From Chondrosia reniformis (lineage: Eukaryota; Porifera; Demospongiae; Chondrillida; Chondrillidae): DNA of 64,000 bases. The stretch covers positions 1,056,501 to 1,120,500 of the forward strand of contig OX359192.1 in NCBI GenBank assembly GCA_947172415.1, read 5' to 3'. Below the pieces are notes generated by a model. That model was given only the letters and a program-made list of their open reading frames with translations, was not told where the DNA came from and searched no databases. The position numbers and the translations under genes were made by a program. Of this stretch, positions 52,193 to 63,978 are shown piece by piece; position 1 is the first letter of the stretch; every line of letters begins with the position of its first letter.

Positions 52193-55100
52193 TTAGTTAA
52201 TGAAATCATACTTTTCTTTGCTCAGAAAGCCATTTATCTTTGCTGCCATGTCCTTATGAGTACCTCTACTCGTGTCATTACTAAGAGCATCTGCTAAAGC
52301 CTTTAGTTTATTAGCTGACTTGTCATGTCGAAGTATCTGATATAAACAATCTGCTGCCTCTCTTAAACCTTTGGTATATCCAATCTGCTCTGCCTCTCCT
52401 TCGTCTATGACATCTTCACTCAATAAATCTGCAGCTACTCTTCTAATGTCACATTCTCTTAGTAAACTTAAAAACTCCTTTCCCAGGAATTGCTTTATTT
52501 TCTCAGCTGGTTCTGAAAATAAACATAATACAAATTTCCAGTATTTCTTGTATATATATATATATATATATAATTAGCTGCTATGAAACATCAACATATA
52601 TAATAAGATTTGCACTGACCACTTATAGTATTGCCAGTGTGCTGAATTCCTGCAACATGGTTACTGCTGTCAATTGAAGCATGAGAAGCAGAAGATATTC
52701 CTATTAAACAAGATTCCTGTAGAAAAGACACAATAAATGTCATTTGCAATACACAAGTGTCATTGCCGATAAAGACATACCTCTTGCCTATGTATAGTAT
52801 ATCCTTCAGTCATGATTGGAGCAGGATTGGAAGCAATGTGTTCTGCCACTAGAGAGTGCTCGATTTCTGATATGGTACATGCTGTTTCATAACGACCCAA
52901 CGCTTTTAACAACACAGACCACCTTGTATCTTGGTCCTTCCGCAACCATAAATCAATCAATTTAGTAAAGCTGTCAGGTGGGCTAAGATCTGTCAGAGAG
53001 TCCACCTCTGATTCACACAAGCCCAACGACAGTCCAATAGTCATCAAGGACAAAAGAGTTTTATCACAAAGCCTGTGTATAACACATTTAGCAACTTGCC
53101 TGATAATTGGTTTGCTATTAAGTACCTGTTTTCTTAACTGGTACTCTTCTAATTCCTTTTTATTCTCATCAGGCACCTCCAGGTGACCCTGGAATACCAA
53201 TCTAGTAAGTAAATCAAGTGCTAAACTTCCAGCAGACCCACTGTCTTTTAGTGTAGTCAAATTTTGGTGAGCTTCAAACAATATAGGCATGACTGGCTGA
53301 ATACTTTGCAACTGATGTTTGGGTATGTGGGGCCAAATACCTGGCCTACCTCCTTTGCCTTCAATAATTGAGGCAAGGTCACAAAGTTTAAGTTGTCTGG
53401 CAAGGTCAAGTGCGGTCATACCATTTTGAAGGGGTTCATTGAGTAAGTACTCCAGGTTAGCGCAAGAGAGTAGTTTGGTTAACATCTGGCTCTTATTGCT
53501 ATTTATCATAATCCTATCAAAATAGTGAATAACAATTAATGCATGCAAAACATTTAGTTTAGAATCTTCTGGTAACCACGATGATTCTAAATCACTGAAT
53601 TTTGCTTTGAATGAACTAAAAAAATTAAAGATGCTTGAAATTAGCAGAAATGGTACCTTTGGCAAAGGTAAGTTTAGATTTCCCAACTTATCTACATCCA
53701 CTGCTTCTGAATCATTTTGCATAATGCTACTGTACACAATACGTTCACCCTCACTAGCAACATCTTTTGATGGCTGAGTAATACCATGAGTACTTAATGA
53801 AGTGCAAAATCTTTGTAAATCAAACCTAGAATTCATCAGTCCATAGTGATAAACTGTTACATGAGCTTTATCCCTCATATGAACATCAGCACCATGGTCA
53901 ACCAACCACTCTGCAGCTTCATTGCTACCACAGAGAATTGCTAACATAAGAGGAGTTTGACCAAATTTGTTGCGACTGTTAATAATGTCTTTTAAACATG
54001 GTAGCGAGGCAAACACGCCTTCCAAATCATTTGAAATTTCCAACACGTTATAAAGTTGCTCAAGACTAACCTTTGCCTTGTACATTGATGAATGATATGC
54101 AACAGTTATTACTGCTAAATGCAAAATTGTATTGCCCAAATCATCAGATGTACACAATCTGCAACCCTCATTCAATAGCACTGTAATAAGGCTTTTTGAA
54201 TCTGCTAAGTTGGATCCCATAAATCCTTCAGCCAGAAGTGCCAGATTTAGTGGGAGGCCAAAAGAACTGCTTAATGTTTTGTTGGCTCCATATTTAAGCA
54301 ATTCAACAGCCGCATCCCTATTTCCAGACCTTGCTGCCCAGTGAAGGGGTGTCATACCACTATTATCCACAGCATTCACATTTAAGCCACTTTCATATAG
54401 CAGCCGAATAATGCTTACATTTCCTCCTTGTGCAGCAAAATGGAGAACACTAGCTCTATAACTTGAGAAACTATCACTAGAACATCCCCTATGTATTAGC
54501 TCCAGCACTAAATCATAATTACCCTTTGTAGCTGCTTGATGAAGTGGAGTACCATAGCTACCTGCCACTATGTCTTTATCAGCACCTTGTTCTAAAAGCT
54601 CAATAGCAGCAGGTACCATTCCTGTTGCTGCTGCCTTGTGCAGAGGAACCAGTCCATTTTTATCTATTGCATTTATTAAATTTAAGCTTTGTGAACATAA
54701 GCATTGTATAATGACAACATTGCCTCCTAATGCTGCAAAGTGAAGAACATTGCAATCATTGCTGGTCAACACATCTAGTGGACACTCCTTCTCTAATAAC
54801 TTTAATGTAGTGTTAATGTGGCACTTGACAGCTGCTTGGTGAAGTGGAGTACCATAAATACTTGCAGATACAGCTTTATCAGCACCTAAATTAATGAGCT
54901 CTAAAGCAGTACTGGTCTTCCCTTCAGAAGCAGCTAAATGTAGAGGTGTTAACCCTAATTCATCTCTAATGTTTAAACCTAGTCCTTTTCTAGCTAGTAG
55001 CACTACAATTTCAGGTTTTGAGTTTTGTGCTGCAAAATGAAGAGCAGTTCGGCCGTTACTTGATAACGCTTTTAATGGGCAACCATTCTCCAACAACACA

Positions 55101-55452
55101 TTTACTGTATCAACATGACCATTAAGGGCTGCTTGATGAAGTGGAGTGCCATGTTTACCAGCTAAAGGAGCTTTTTCAGCACCAGCCTTAAGGAGTATGG
55201 CAGCAACACTTGAATGTCCTTCTCGTGAGGCTATATGGAGTGGAGTCATACCATCTTGAATTGTAGCATTTAAACTGACACCCTTAGAAATTAAGAAGCA
55301 CGTGATTAGACCATTACCACCAAAGGCTGCGTAGTGTAATATGTCTGGTGCAAACGCATTCAAAAAAGAAATGGGAATGTGTCGTAAAAGAGTTAACTTC
55401 CACAGTGAAAATGGGCCTTTGAATGCAAGATAGTATAGAATATCGGTCAACC
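52193..55452 (-). CDS. Ankyrin-repeat protein with Death domain and CARD
   Basis: Exons: upstream start not found, then 55452-52781, 52715-52620 and 52512-52193 (stop TAA at 52193). The large exon encodes about 14 ankyrin repeats (GMTPLHIA, GTPLHQAA and LHFAA types), a less regular helical middle, then a Death-like domain (around TIGLSLGLCESEVDSL and LIDLWLRKD). A short Ser-rich linker exon leads to a final exon that reads as a CARD (IKQFLGKEFLSLLRECDIRR, ADLLSEDVIDEGEAEQI, ADCLYQIL). Ankyrin-Death and Death-CARD proteins act as cytoplasmic scaffolds in cell-death and innate-immune signalling; this role is inferred from domains. The frame is open up to an acceptor TAG|GG at 55453, so at least one 5' exon lies between 55.45 and 56.1 kb. 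Gene identity beyond the architecture is not assigned. Confidence 0.85.
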
Positions 55453-56286
55453 CTACATATATGCAATGGAAATGTATGTGATACAGCTGCCAGGAGAATA
55501 TATATGCTAAACATTTGCATCCTTACATGGCTCGGTGCATTTGATGGAAACATCAGAGCTTATATGAAGTAGAGCAGTTATACACTAAACTAAGGAATGC
55601 TACGTATCAAGATAATTAACAAAACTACTGTACTGTACTAAAATCAACACATGAAATTTCGCAGTACATATGATATTGAAAAATGCTTCACAAAGGGATA
55701 ATAGACGACATCTTGTGCCTAAAGTAGGATTGATTCTTTTATAACCAATTTCCTGCTCAAATCCGTCCAACGGACAATACTGAACGTCCCAAACTACACA
55801 ACTCTAAAAGCGGAAACAGCTCGAAAATCTCAGCAAACAAAAAGTCGCTAATTTCACTGCATACGTGAGCATTGGACTATTCTACAGTATACCATACTAA
55901 CTATTATTTTCTTGGAATGAACTCATTTGCAATTGCCAGCAATTTTTCCTCCCTGTATCACTGACTAATCCCTAAAATGAGTTGCAAGATGAAGCAGATA
56001 AAAATTGTAGCAGGAAGATTTATTTATACTAGAAAAGACTTACTAGCCGAGTTGATTTCGACCATCGGGTGTTACTAAAACCTGGAATGGAATGGGACGC
56101 GCTGGAACGGAAGTCACGTGTTCTGGAACGGTTTTCACGTGGAGTCACATGTTCGTACCGAACGTTTCCTGGAATGGCAACGGAAAACGTCTATTATTAA
56201 TTTAGTAAAATAGTTAATTAAATAGTTTCCACGATTACTATTTAGCAGAAGAACGCGCGTATTTAGCACGAGGTAGCAGCTTGGAC
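55453..56286. promoter_or_regulatory. Divergent 5' region with E-boxes
   Basis: The missing first exon of the ankyrin-Death-CARD gene should lie here. Around 56080-56160 the DNA is GC-richer, with GGAACGG repeats and E-boxes: GTCACGTG at 56113-56120 and CACGTG at 56136-56141, followed by TCACATG. This is a plausible promoter for the ankyrin gene and/or the plus-strand ORF at 56287. Confidence 0.45.
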
Positions 56287-56523
56287 ATGTCTCTCCTTCA
56301 CAATGGCAAGAAAACGTTGAATATAGTGGAATGGCTTCTCAATCTCATAAAATTAAACCACAGGGCGGTGGTGACTTCTGGTAACCGCTTTACTAAATAT
56401 GGATTTATAGACAAACTGGCTGGATGTATCAGAAAGTATGGTCGAGTATTCATGAAATATCAAAGCATTCAAAAAATTACTATTAAAAATGAAACAATTA
56501 CATTGCTATTAGTAGGTGCATAA
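56287..56523 (+). CDS. Small ORF, 78 aa, unknown
   Basis: Start ATG at 56287 (MSLLHNGKK), stop at 56521-56523. The product is basic, about 78 residues, with an amphipathic stretch (IVEWLLNLIKLN) and no recognised domain. It sits just downstream of the GC-rich E-box region, in the opposite direction to the ankyrin gene and converging on the TPR/HNH gene, whose stop is only 17 bp beyond. It may be a small gene, a first exon or chance. Confidence 0.3.
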   Translation: MSLLHNGKKTLNIVEWLLNLIKLNHRAVVTSGNRFTKYGFIDKLAGCIRKYGRVFMKYQSIQKITIKNETITLLLVGA

Positions 56524-56540
56524 TATGTCTACCAGATAAA

Positions 56541-59500
56541 TTAGACTAGCTCAAAACAAAGAGTTTTGAATAGCAAATGAAAGATTCCCATTAACTGAAA
56601 ATGGGCTTCATCATTGAGAAATTTGTCAGTTGCTAGAATCTTGAGGCCTTGAGGAAGGTTGGCTAGATGAATATTAGAAACATCTTGGCCGTTGTATTCA
56701 AAAGCTAAGGCTGTCATATAGTGAGACCCATTGTTTGATTTGTTCTTTACCACCACAATGGCAACATCAGGCTGTACCAGCCATCCATGCACAGTAGCCT
56801 CTGCTGTTTCACGTGAAAGAGGACCAGCACAGTAAACAGATGGACTTAGCATTTCTTCTCCGGTCTTCATGTCTTCAGAAATATGCACATAGCACGTTGC
56901 GGGTAAATATGGTTCTACACCAAGCTTTTGAAAAGGCTCAGATAAGACAATATGAACGCAAGCTCCAAGAATATGAAATTCAGGATCTTTCTGGCAAAAT
57001 GTTTCTCCATTCAAAAATTCATCTCTTACAAATGCCCTCTCCTCGCTGGTAAGATGCATGAATGGAGCAAAGTGAAAATATTCATCCTTTGTTCTGGAAA
57101 GTGATGAAAAATCCAATGATACTGCAACATAAGAGCAAACATTTTCAATGCCAGAGGATTTTACAATGACAAAGTCATGGAAAAATGTATCTGTACAAAG
57201 CCATACCGTGTAATGTGATGTTTTAAGAGGCCCTGCTGAAATAAAGTAGCTATCGGGTAGCTTAAGTGAATAATCACTATTTTCAAGTGTGAGGGTGCAT
57301 TCAGGTGGAAGGCAAGATAACCCAGGCAGAGTGTTACTGCACTCCATGCTCTCTACCTCTGTAACAGTAGCACCTTCCAGTAGAGGGTCAACGCCATGGT
57401 TTAGAATGCTACATAGTCTGGAATTGAGATTCAATACTGATCTTAGACTTAAAATTATGCTTTTATTAACATTATCCAGGACTCCTGGTTGTTCTGCAAT
57501 GATTTCTGAAAACAATCTGGTAAATGGAGCATTATCCATTGGGTAGAGTGGTTTGACTTCCTTGCTGTCAGCTGTTGGTTGAACTGCAAATGCTATGACA
57601 ACCGGCTGCTCAAATATCTTCCACTTCTGGAGCACTACTAGCCTAGTACCGCTAGAAACACTTTGTGTACACAGCCAAGAAAAAAATTTAATGTTGTCAT
57701 ATTCTAGAGAACCTAAAGCATTTACTAGCCTTAGCATGCTTGAGTCTGCTATGCCAGGTTTATCCAGGGGTAGGCATTCAATGTTCAGCTCTGGTGGAAG
57801 GCAATAAAGAAATCCTTGATGTTTATAGCAAGGATGAAGGATAGCTTCAACCACAAGTTTACACATATCATGGAGAGAGAATGTGGTTGAAGTACTAGTA
57901 GCACTTGATTTGAGAAGTTCCAAAATTGACATTGGCAATTCAGCAACATTGCCAGAATGGGTCAATGGAGCCTACCTCTTGGTCTTGTATTTGGACCCTT
58001 AATGCAGCCAAATAATCATAAGCAGGCTCATCATTAAAGTAAACGTGACAAAATTGTCTCACGAAGAGGATAAGGCCTTGTTGTGGATCAGAACAGAGCC
58101 ACATTACCATTTTTTTCAGAACAAAAGGCTTTGCAAGTATCTTGAATCCTGCGGGCAGTTGAAGGCTGTCCTCCTGAAATTGGATCCCCAAGGCCTTTAA
58201 TTCGGGAGGAATGAAAAACTCTTGAATAACTGGAAATTCTGTAGCGAACCACATAAGACAAACCATGTTTTTGAGGAAGTCTAAAATGCTTGGATCTCTT
58301 TGGAGCAGTATTTGACAGTACTGCTCACTAATGATGCCACCAGCAACTGAAATATAGTCAACTCCGCAACTTTGAGTATTTATAACACTCTCAAAAGTGT
58401 ACAGGTGGTCCTTGGAATTGTCATAGATTCGGTAAAGGACCATAATTATGTCATTTGAATAATTACAAATGTAAACTGCCTGTTTGGTCTCCTTGGAACC
58501 TTCAACATTGCAAACCATTGGAGGTCGCAGCAAGCGCATACCTTCAGGGAGTTTAATTCCAGACTTGAAGGAAGAATTGAAAGAGACCGATGCAGATATA
58601 TCTTTTGGTAAGCAACGTATCAATTGGGGTATACGAAGAGTTGAGGAATCACCAGATTTATCAGTAAGCTTTAAAAGCTGGGTCCATGTTTTTGATGGAA
58701 TCTTAGAAAGCACTTTATCATATTCCTTTGCAACCATACAAATGAATCGCTCAAGAAAAACTGGCATGTGTCTTTCAGAGTCAGGCCCAATGCTGAAGAG
58801 GCCTTCTCCAAAACTAATACAGTTGACAAACCCTTGAATTAGAAATACATCTTTCAATGGTCCTACTGGTAGGATAACAAAAAAGTTAAGAAAGTGACAA
58901 ATGCAAAGATTTTCATCAAAAGGCTCAAAGATGTATGAAATACCCTTCCTTGCTAAATTTTTGTATGGAGATTGACTGCACAGTAACTCTTTGTGCTCTT
59001 CACTGTCCACAAAAACATAGAGAAGGCAATCACTGGTGAGGCAATTTGTGTCATTTGACAGGAGGAAGGTGCGCAAAGTGAAAAAAGGAATAATGTTGAG
59101 TACTTCCTTAAAATTCTTGTAATTTCCAACAAACAAAAGACGCCAAATCACGCTTGCTAGAAAGTAGTAAAGCCACCTTTTAAAAGGAATGGAATGTCTT
59201 TGTTTGGGATTATCTAGGATTTTATGAAAAATTTCATGAATGAAATCATTTTCACCATTTTCGTCCAGTCTCTTTTCACAATCCCCACAAAGCATAGGAT
59301 AGGTGACTTGGGCTGCACCCTTTAATTCCTCTTTCATTAGTAGTTTACTTTTTTCAGTTAAAGCTCTGAGTATACCTTTGGGAATTATGTGACTGTTCTT
59401 CAAAGGTCTCTGCCTCCAACACAGACAACACGTTTTAAGCTGGCAATCAGACCTTTTAGCCACAAGAACCTGCTGCAAGCACATTGTCATTTCAATATTA

Positions 59501-60747
59501 CATTCATGCATTTCTGAATTAAATTCACTCAAATCAGCTTTCTCTAGGGCAATAGCATAGTTCATTGCTGCATTTTTAAAATTGTCAAGATATTCCTTTT
59601 CGGATTTAAACCTTTCTCCAATGCTCATTTGATTCTTGGCATCTGTCATTTTTTTCTGCTTGCCAATTTGGTACAATGACCTAGCTTTCAGCAAGTATAT
59701 CCGAGAAAGAATTTTAGGTGAAACTTTAGATGCTAAACCAGGTATCTTTGAGATTGTAATACAATCATTAATGCATTTTTGAGGTTCCTGTAGCTGAAAG
59801 GAACAGTATGCTCTTTGCATCAAAGCTAAAGTATACAGGTTGACAACATCTAAGGAGGTTGTCTGTGATTCTTCTAACATAGCAGGTACTGGACTTTCAT
59901 CCAGCCAATTACTTTTGGAACTAGGCATTAGATATTTTTCTTTAAGAGGAATATCACTATGAAAATGAATTGGTACAACTTTGGGAAGGCAGGAGAGAGA
60001 AAGTGAAGAAAAGGACAGCATTTGTGCCTTCAAACCCAATTCTAATATGAAAACTCGGGCTGCATTGCTTAACATAGTAGTAGTTGGGTAAATTGCATCA
60101 TCCTCAAAGCGCATTACATTCTGATCATGGACAGGGCTAAAGAGAACTGGATCCGGACTAAGAGAACCATATTTAGTTGCCAAAGATGGTGAGGCTAAGA
60201 GTCGTTTGCAAAATTTCTCAAAGAGTGCAATTAGTGCCCAGCGGGCATGTGATTGAAGACTAGAAACTGATGTGCCTTTAACAATTGTGAATATATCTCT
60301 GGCACATTTTCCCCCATATATTGCATACAGCTTTCCAAATGTACTTTCTTCGCAAATGCGACCAGGAGGACTGGTTATAAATTCAGTCAACTCACCAATA
60401 CTTAGCTCCTTCTCCGGTTTCCATTCTTCTTTAGATTTGGTGAATGTTTTTAAATCGATTTCCCCTGGAGGGGGATTTCCAACAGGCGTGTTAAATGAAG
60501 ATGCTACACGTTTTGTATTTGCACTTTGTACGTGAATCGTGTTAGTGCTCGACGAGGCTTTGTCTACTTGGCTTCGAATTCGTTTGTGTTTTTCTACTTT
60601 GGTAGCAGGAAGACTGCTCACTTTCGGTTCTAACGTAAGTGCAACGGCTGAATATTGGGCCGCTGCTAATTCCCAATTTTTTGAATCCAAAAACTCTTCC
60701 CCTTGTAGTAGACGTAGTTCAGGGCTTTCTTCCTTTACTCTATCCAT
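56541..60747 (-). CDS. TPR protein with HNH-like zinc site and repeat modules (frame break)
   Basis: The chosen start is ATG at 60747 (MDRVKEES); a strong acceptor at about 60801 implies a 5' UTR exon ending near 60952. Residues near the start (LLQGEEFLDSKNWELAAAQY) and around 280-400 look like TPR helices. A CLCWRQRPLKNSHIIPK motif with a later CGDC forms an HNH-nuclease-like CxxC/SHxIPK/CxxC site. The C-terminal half holds several degenerate modules that start with LP(P/A/E)(E/G) and contain a (W)LC core, for example LPAGFKILAKPF then MWLCSD, and LPPECTLTL then VWLCTD. The reading frame shifts once at about 57965-57940; both sides continue the module series, so this is one gene with an indel, an odd intron or recent decay. 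Family and function are not recognised. Confidence 0.7.
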
Positions 60748-60899
60748 TGATAATACTTTCTCTTTGGGAGCCAAAGGTTCAGCCAAAATATTTATATCTA
60801 TAAAACGTTGAAATAAGAACAATACATTATTAGAGGGCTTGGAAAAGTCTAATCTATAAATTGTATTATCATAAATTAGTACTATTCTATATCTCAATG

Positions 60900-61522
60900 G
60901 TCCTAAAGACTTTATGGACTATTTTACATCCAGAGTTGGTCATGGCTCACCTTTCTGTTTCAACAGGATTTTCTATAAAGGTCAGTAATATACTGACACG
61001 CATCAAACGCAGAACACCGTTTGGCTGCCTTTAAACGTATCTACGTTCTTTAAATACGACAGGACTGATCTTAGTTTCCTTATTTTCGTAATTTTTTCCA
61101 CAGGCCTAGGGCAACAATATTTTTAATTCTGCAACCGATAAAAATTACACAGATCACGTGCACGTGGCAGCTATATAGATCGAGTGACAGCATAGAGTAA
61201 TACATTTTTATCCAGCCACTGATCATTGTTGCTATGTTCTGTTAATTGCAATTGGTATACCTATATGTCTATATCTAGCCGTATATGGTGGCAAAATATT
61301 ATAATTAATATATAATAAATATTATATAGACAAAACGTGTAATATTTTTTGCAATTGTCTACACATGCAAATCTCATTGTGCACAATACATGATCAAATT
61401 AAATAATATGATTCATGGTATGTATGTAGATCATTAACCACATTTTAAAATATTTATAAGTTAGAAATATAAAACCTAAAACAATTCGACCAAGTTATCC
61501 ACTTCATGCAGTAAATCCTAAA
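60900..61522. promoter_or_regulatory. Intergenic region with double E-box
   Basis: This region contains the likely 5' UTR exon of the TPR/HNH gene (donor CAGAAAG|GTGAGC at 60952) and, at 61155-61166, the overlapping motif CACGTGCACGTG. Such tandem E-boxes are candidate sites for bHLH-zip factors. The remainder is AT-rich. Confidence 0.4.
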
Positions 61523-63978
61523 TTATAAAGTTCTCTTCTTTGTAAGTGTTTCAACTTGAGCTTGCAACTTCTCTACAGTGCTCCTCAGGTCATCATTATC
61601 CACCTTTAGCAGAATGAAGTGATCCAAAAGATTTTCCTGAACAAATAAAGAAGCTTACAATATACTACATATTCATAGATGTTTGAGAATGATTACTTGT
61701 GGTTTGATTAACACATTGAGTATTCTTATAAATTGAGTATGCTTATATATGCTAGATATATCTTAATAGCAATTTAAGAGATATACATACATTGGCAATA
61801 TACTATATACTTTGGATAATGATATTAAAACTATGGTATTTGGTGGATGTGAAATAAATAAGAATAAAACTTCAGTCTTCCCAATGGATTCCTCTTTAAA
61901 CAAAAAGGGCTTTCAGGTAGTGCATAGTAAAACGTTAAAGAGAACCACTCACTTCAATGTGTTTAGCCATTTCCTTCCTTTTCATGTTCTTGGTGCAGCC
62001 TTGCTTTTGAAACATACAAGTAACTCTAGCTTCAGGACAGGAGTCTGCAAGATGAGTGTGAAGCTCAGACCTCTTTAGCTTCAACCAGTCATCACATTTA
62101 TTTGGACAGAGAACGGGCCATTTATTGCAATACTGGCCATGTGAAGTAGTTATGGCCTTGCGATTTAGTGCAGAGAGACCTAGTCCCCCCTCATTGTGAG
62201 CGTTACACAAGCGGCAATAAGCTGGATACTTTGGGCAACTGGCATCATGGGCTGATCTCTGATGTTTAAATATCTCTCTGCCACATCCATGGGGACATAC
62301 TATGCTTTGATAACTACAGCTTTCTTGAATATGCTTCTCCACATCACGAAGCTCTCCTGTCCAGTCACACCCAAACTTATAGTTGGGGCAGAAAAGGATT
62401 AGACCTTTAATCTGGCGATCCAGGCGGACGTCTTTAGAAGTATTTACTCCTGATACAGTGCAGAGGGGGCAGATATTCTTCTTTTTCTTCCATTTTAGGA
62501 TGCACCCTGAGCAAAATGCCTGTCCACAGCAAGTGGTCTGGTGAGGGGAGTCAGCAAGACCATGGCAAATTAAGCAGGTGAACCAGTCCTCGGGTTTCTT
62601 TGTGAAACAATAGTCCTTGTTTCTGTAGCCTGCCTCAAATGAATTGGGACTCTCACGATATCCAGCTGTTGGTTCATGTTTATTTTCTTCAGGAAAAGTA
62701 CAAAACTCCTTTGGGAATAAGCCAACCTTTTCTCCTTTCTTCCCAAGTCCCCAGTTCTCCTCATTATTCCAATCCTTAACAGTGATGGAGTCACCAGGCT
62801 GGAGGTTTAGAATATCAATACTAGTTGAGGCATATCTGCATAAAAACCTCACTTCTATAACAAAGAAAAAATGGAAAACTATTTGATAGCTAACAATGTG
62901 AATTATGTAGTTTGTTAATCAAAGAAGAGTTACAGAGATATAATGAAAATAATATGTGTTTACCTGTTCCTTCGTCTACGTTTTGTGTTATTCTTTTAGG
63001 AAAACAATACTTCTCATAGGTTGAGCCGTCAGCCAAGGTAAATTTGGTACTAGGGACCTGGAAGGCTTGCTGGGGGCTAAGAGGACTGCGGAGCCCAAGA
63101 GAGAACCCTCCAGTACAAGGCTGTCCAACTATGCAAGACGCAGCAGGAAGCAGACCACTCTGTACGGTAGAGACAGCTTTGCTATCTGCACCACTAGTTA
63201 ACGAAGCAAATCCTAAGCTACAGTTTCCGAATATATTTGTAGCAGCTGTGTTAGAAGGTACTGTTTGTGTGACAAGCTTAGGAATATCCGGTTGAGCAGT
63301 ACTGACACTAATAGGGCTCGAGAATCCCAAGATAGAGCTTCCAGCGGTAGGAATGTTGTATGACACTGTTGAGGTTTCATTAGCACTGTGCAAGGGGGTG
63401 CTCCTTTTACTCAGGTCCGGTGCAGTAGGCTGTACTCCTAGCGTGGCGTTACTGGGTACACTAACGCTTACATTCTGGTGCCAGGTGCTTAAAAGCGCTG
63501 TTGTAGAATGGATGGTTGTAGCAGGTGCTGGAACTCTAATCAGACTGTTAACGGAAACAGCTGGAAAGAGGCATCGATTCGTTTGCAGCCCGGTGGCACT
63601 TGGCCCTATCACGTCGGCGATTGGCACGGGCGCTGGTGCTACGTTTCCCTGACCTCCTGAAGCAACACCATTCACTGGAGCCCTAGTTGCTACCTCATTC
63701 ATACGAGCAGGGCTGGTTTGAAAGAGAGTTATTCCTTCCGGTATGAATGTAAATGCTGATGTATTCGGAACAATCGGCTCAGTGTATCTTTGGAAACTAT
63801 CTCTCTCCCAGTTCTCGACTAGACGTCTAATTAGATCTGCTTTCACCCCACTGACTGGCAATCCATACTCGCGTAAGAAAACTCTCAACTCGTACACTCT
63901 TAGGGCACTTAGGAGTTGCTCAAGTTCTGACCGAGTGGAGGACTTTTGTCGACCTAAAATCTGTCTTGCTACCTCCAT
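61523..63978 (-). CDS. SAP-SH3-RING-TRAF-type zinc finger protein
   Basis: Exons: 63978-62964, 62854-61953 and 61636-61523, all in phase (GTE-VRFLCRY; HIE-ENLLDHF), about 675 residues. Residues 1-55 form a SAP-type helix-turn-helix (ELRVFLREYGLPVSG, KADLIRRLVENW). A Ser/Thr/Pro-rich linker of about 280 residues follows. Next come an SH3-like domain (LCRYASTSIDILNLQPGD, WGLGKKGEKVGLFP), a RING finger (CLICHGL, CCGQAFCSGCI, CPLC), and two to three TRAF-type zinc fingers (CPNYKFGCDWTGEL, CPHGCGREI, CMFQKQGCTKN). A short coiled coil ends the protein (LRSTVEKLQAQVETL). It should act as an E3 ubiquitin ligase; the SAP domain could bind nucleic acid. There is no MATH/TRAF-C domain. Confidence 0.88.
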
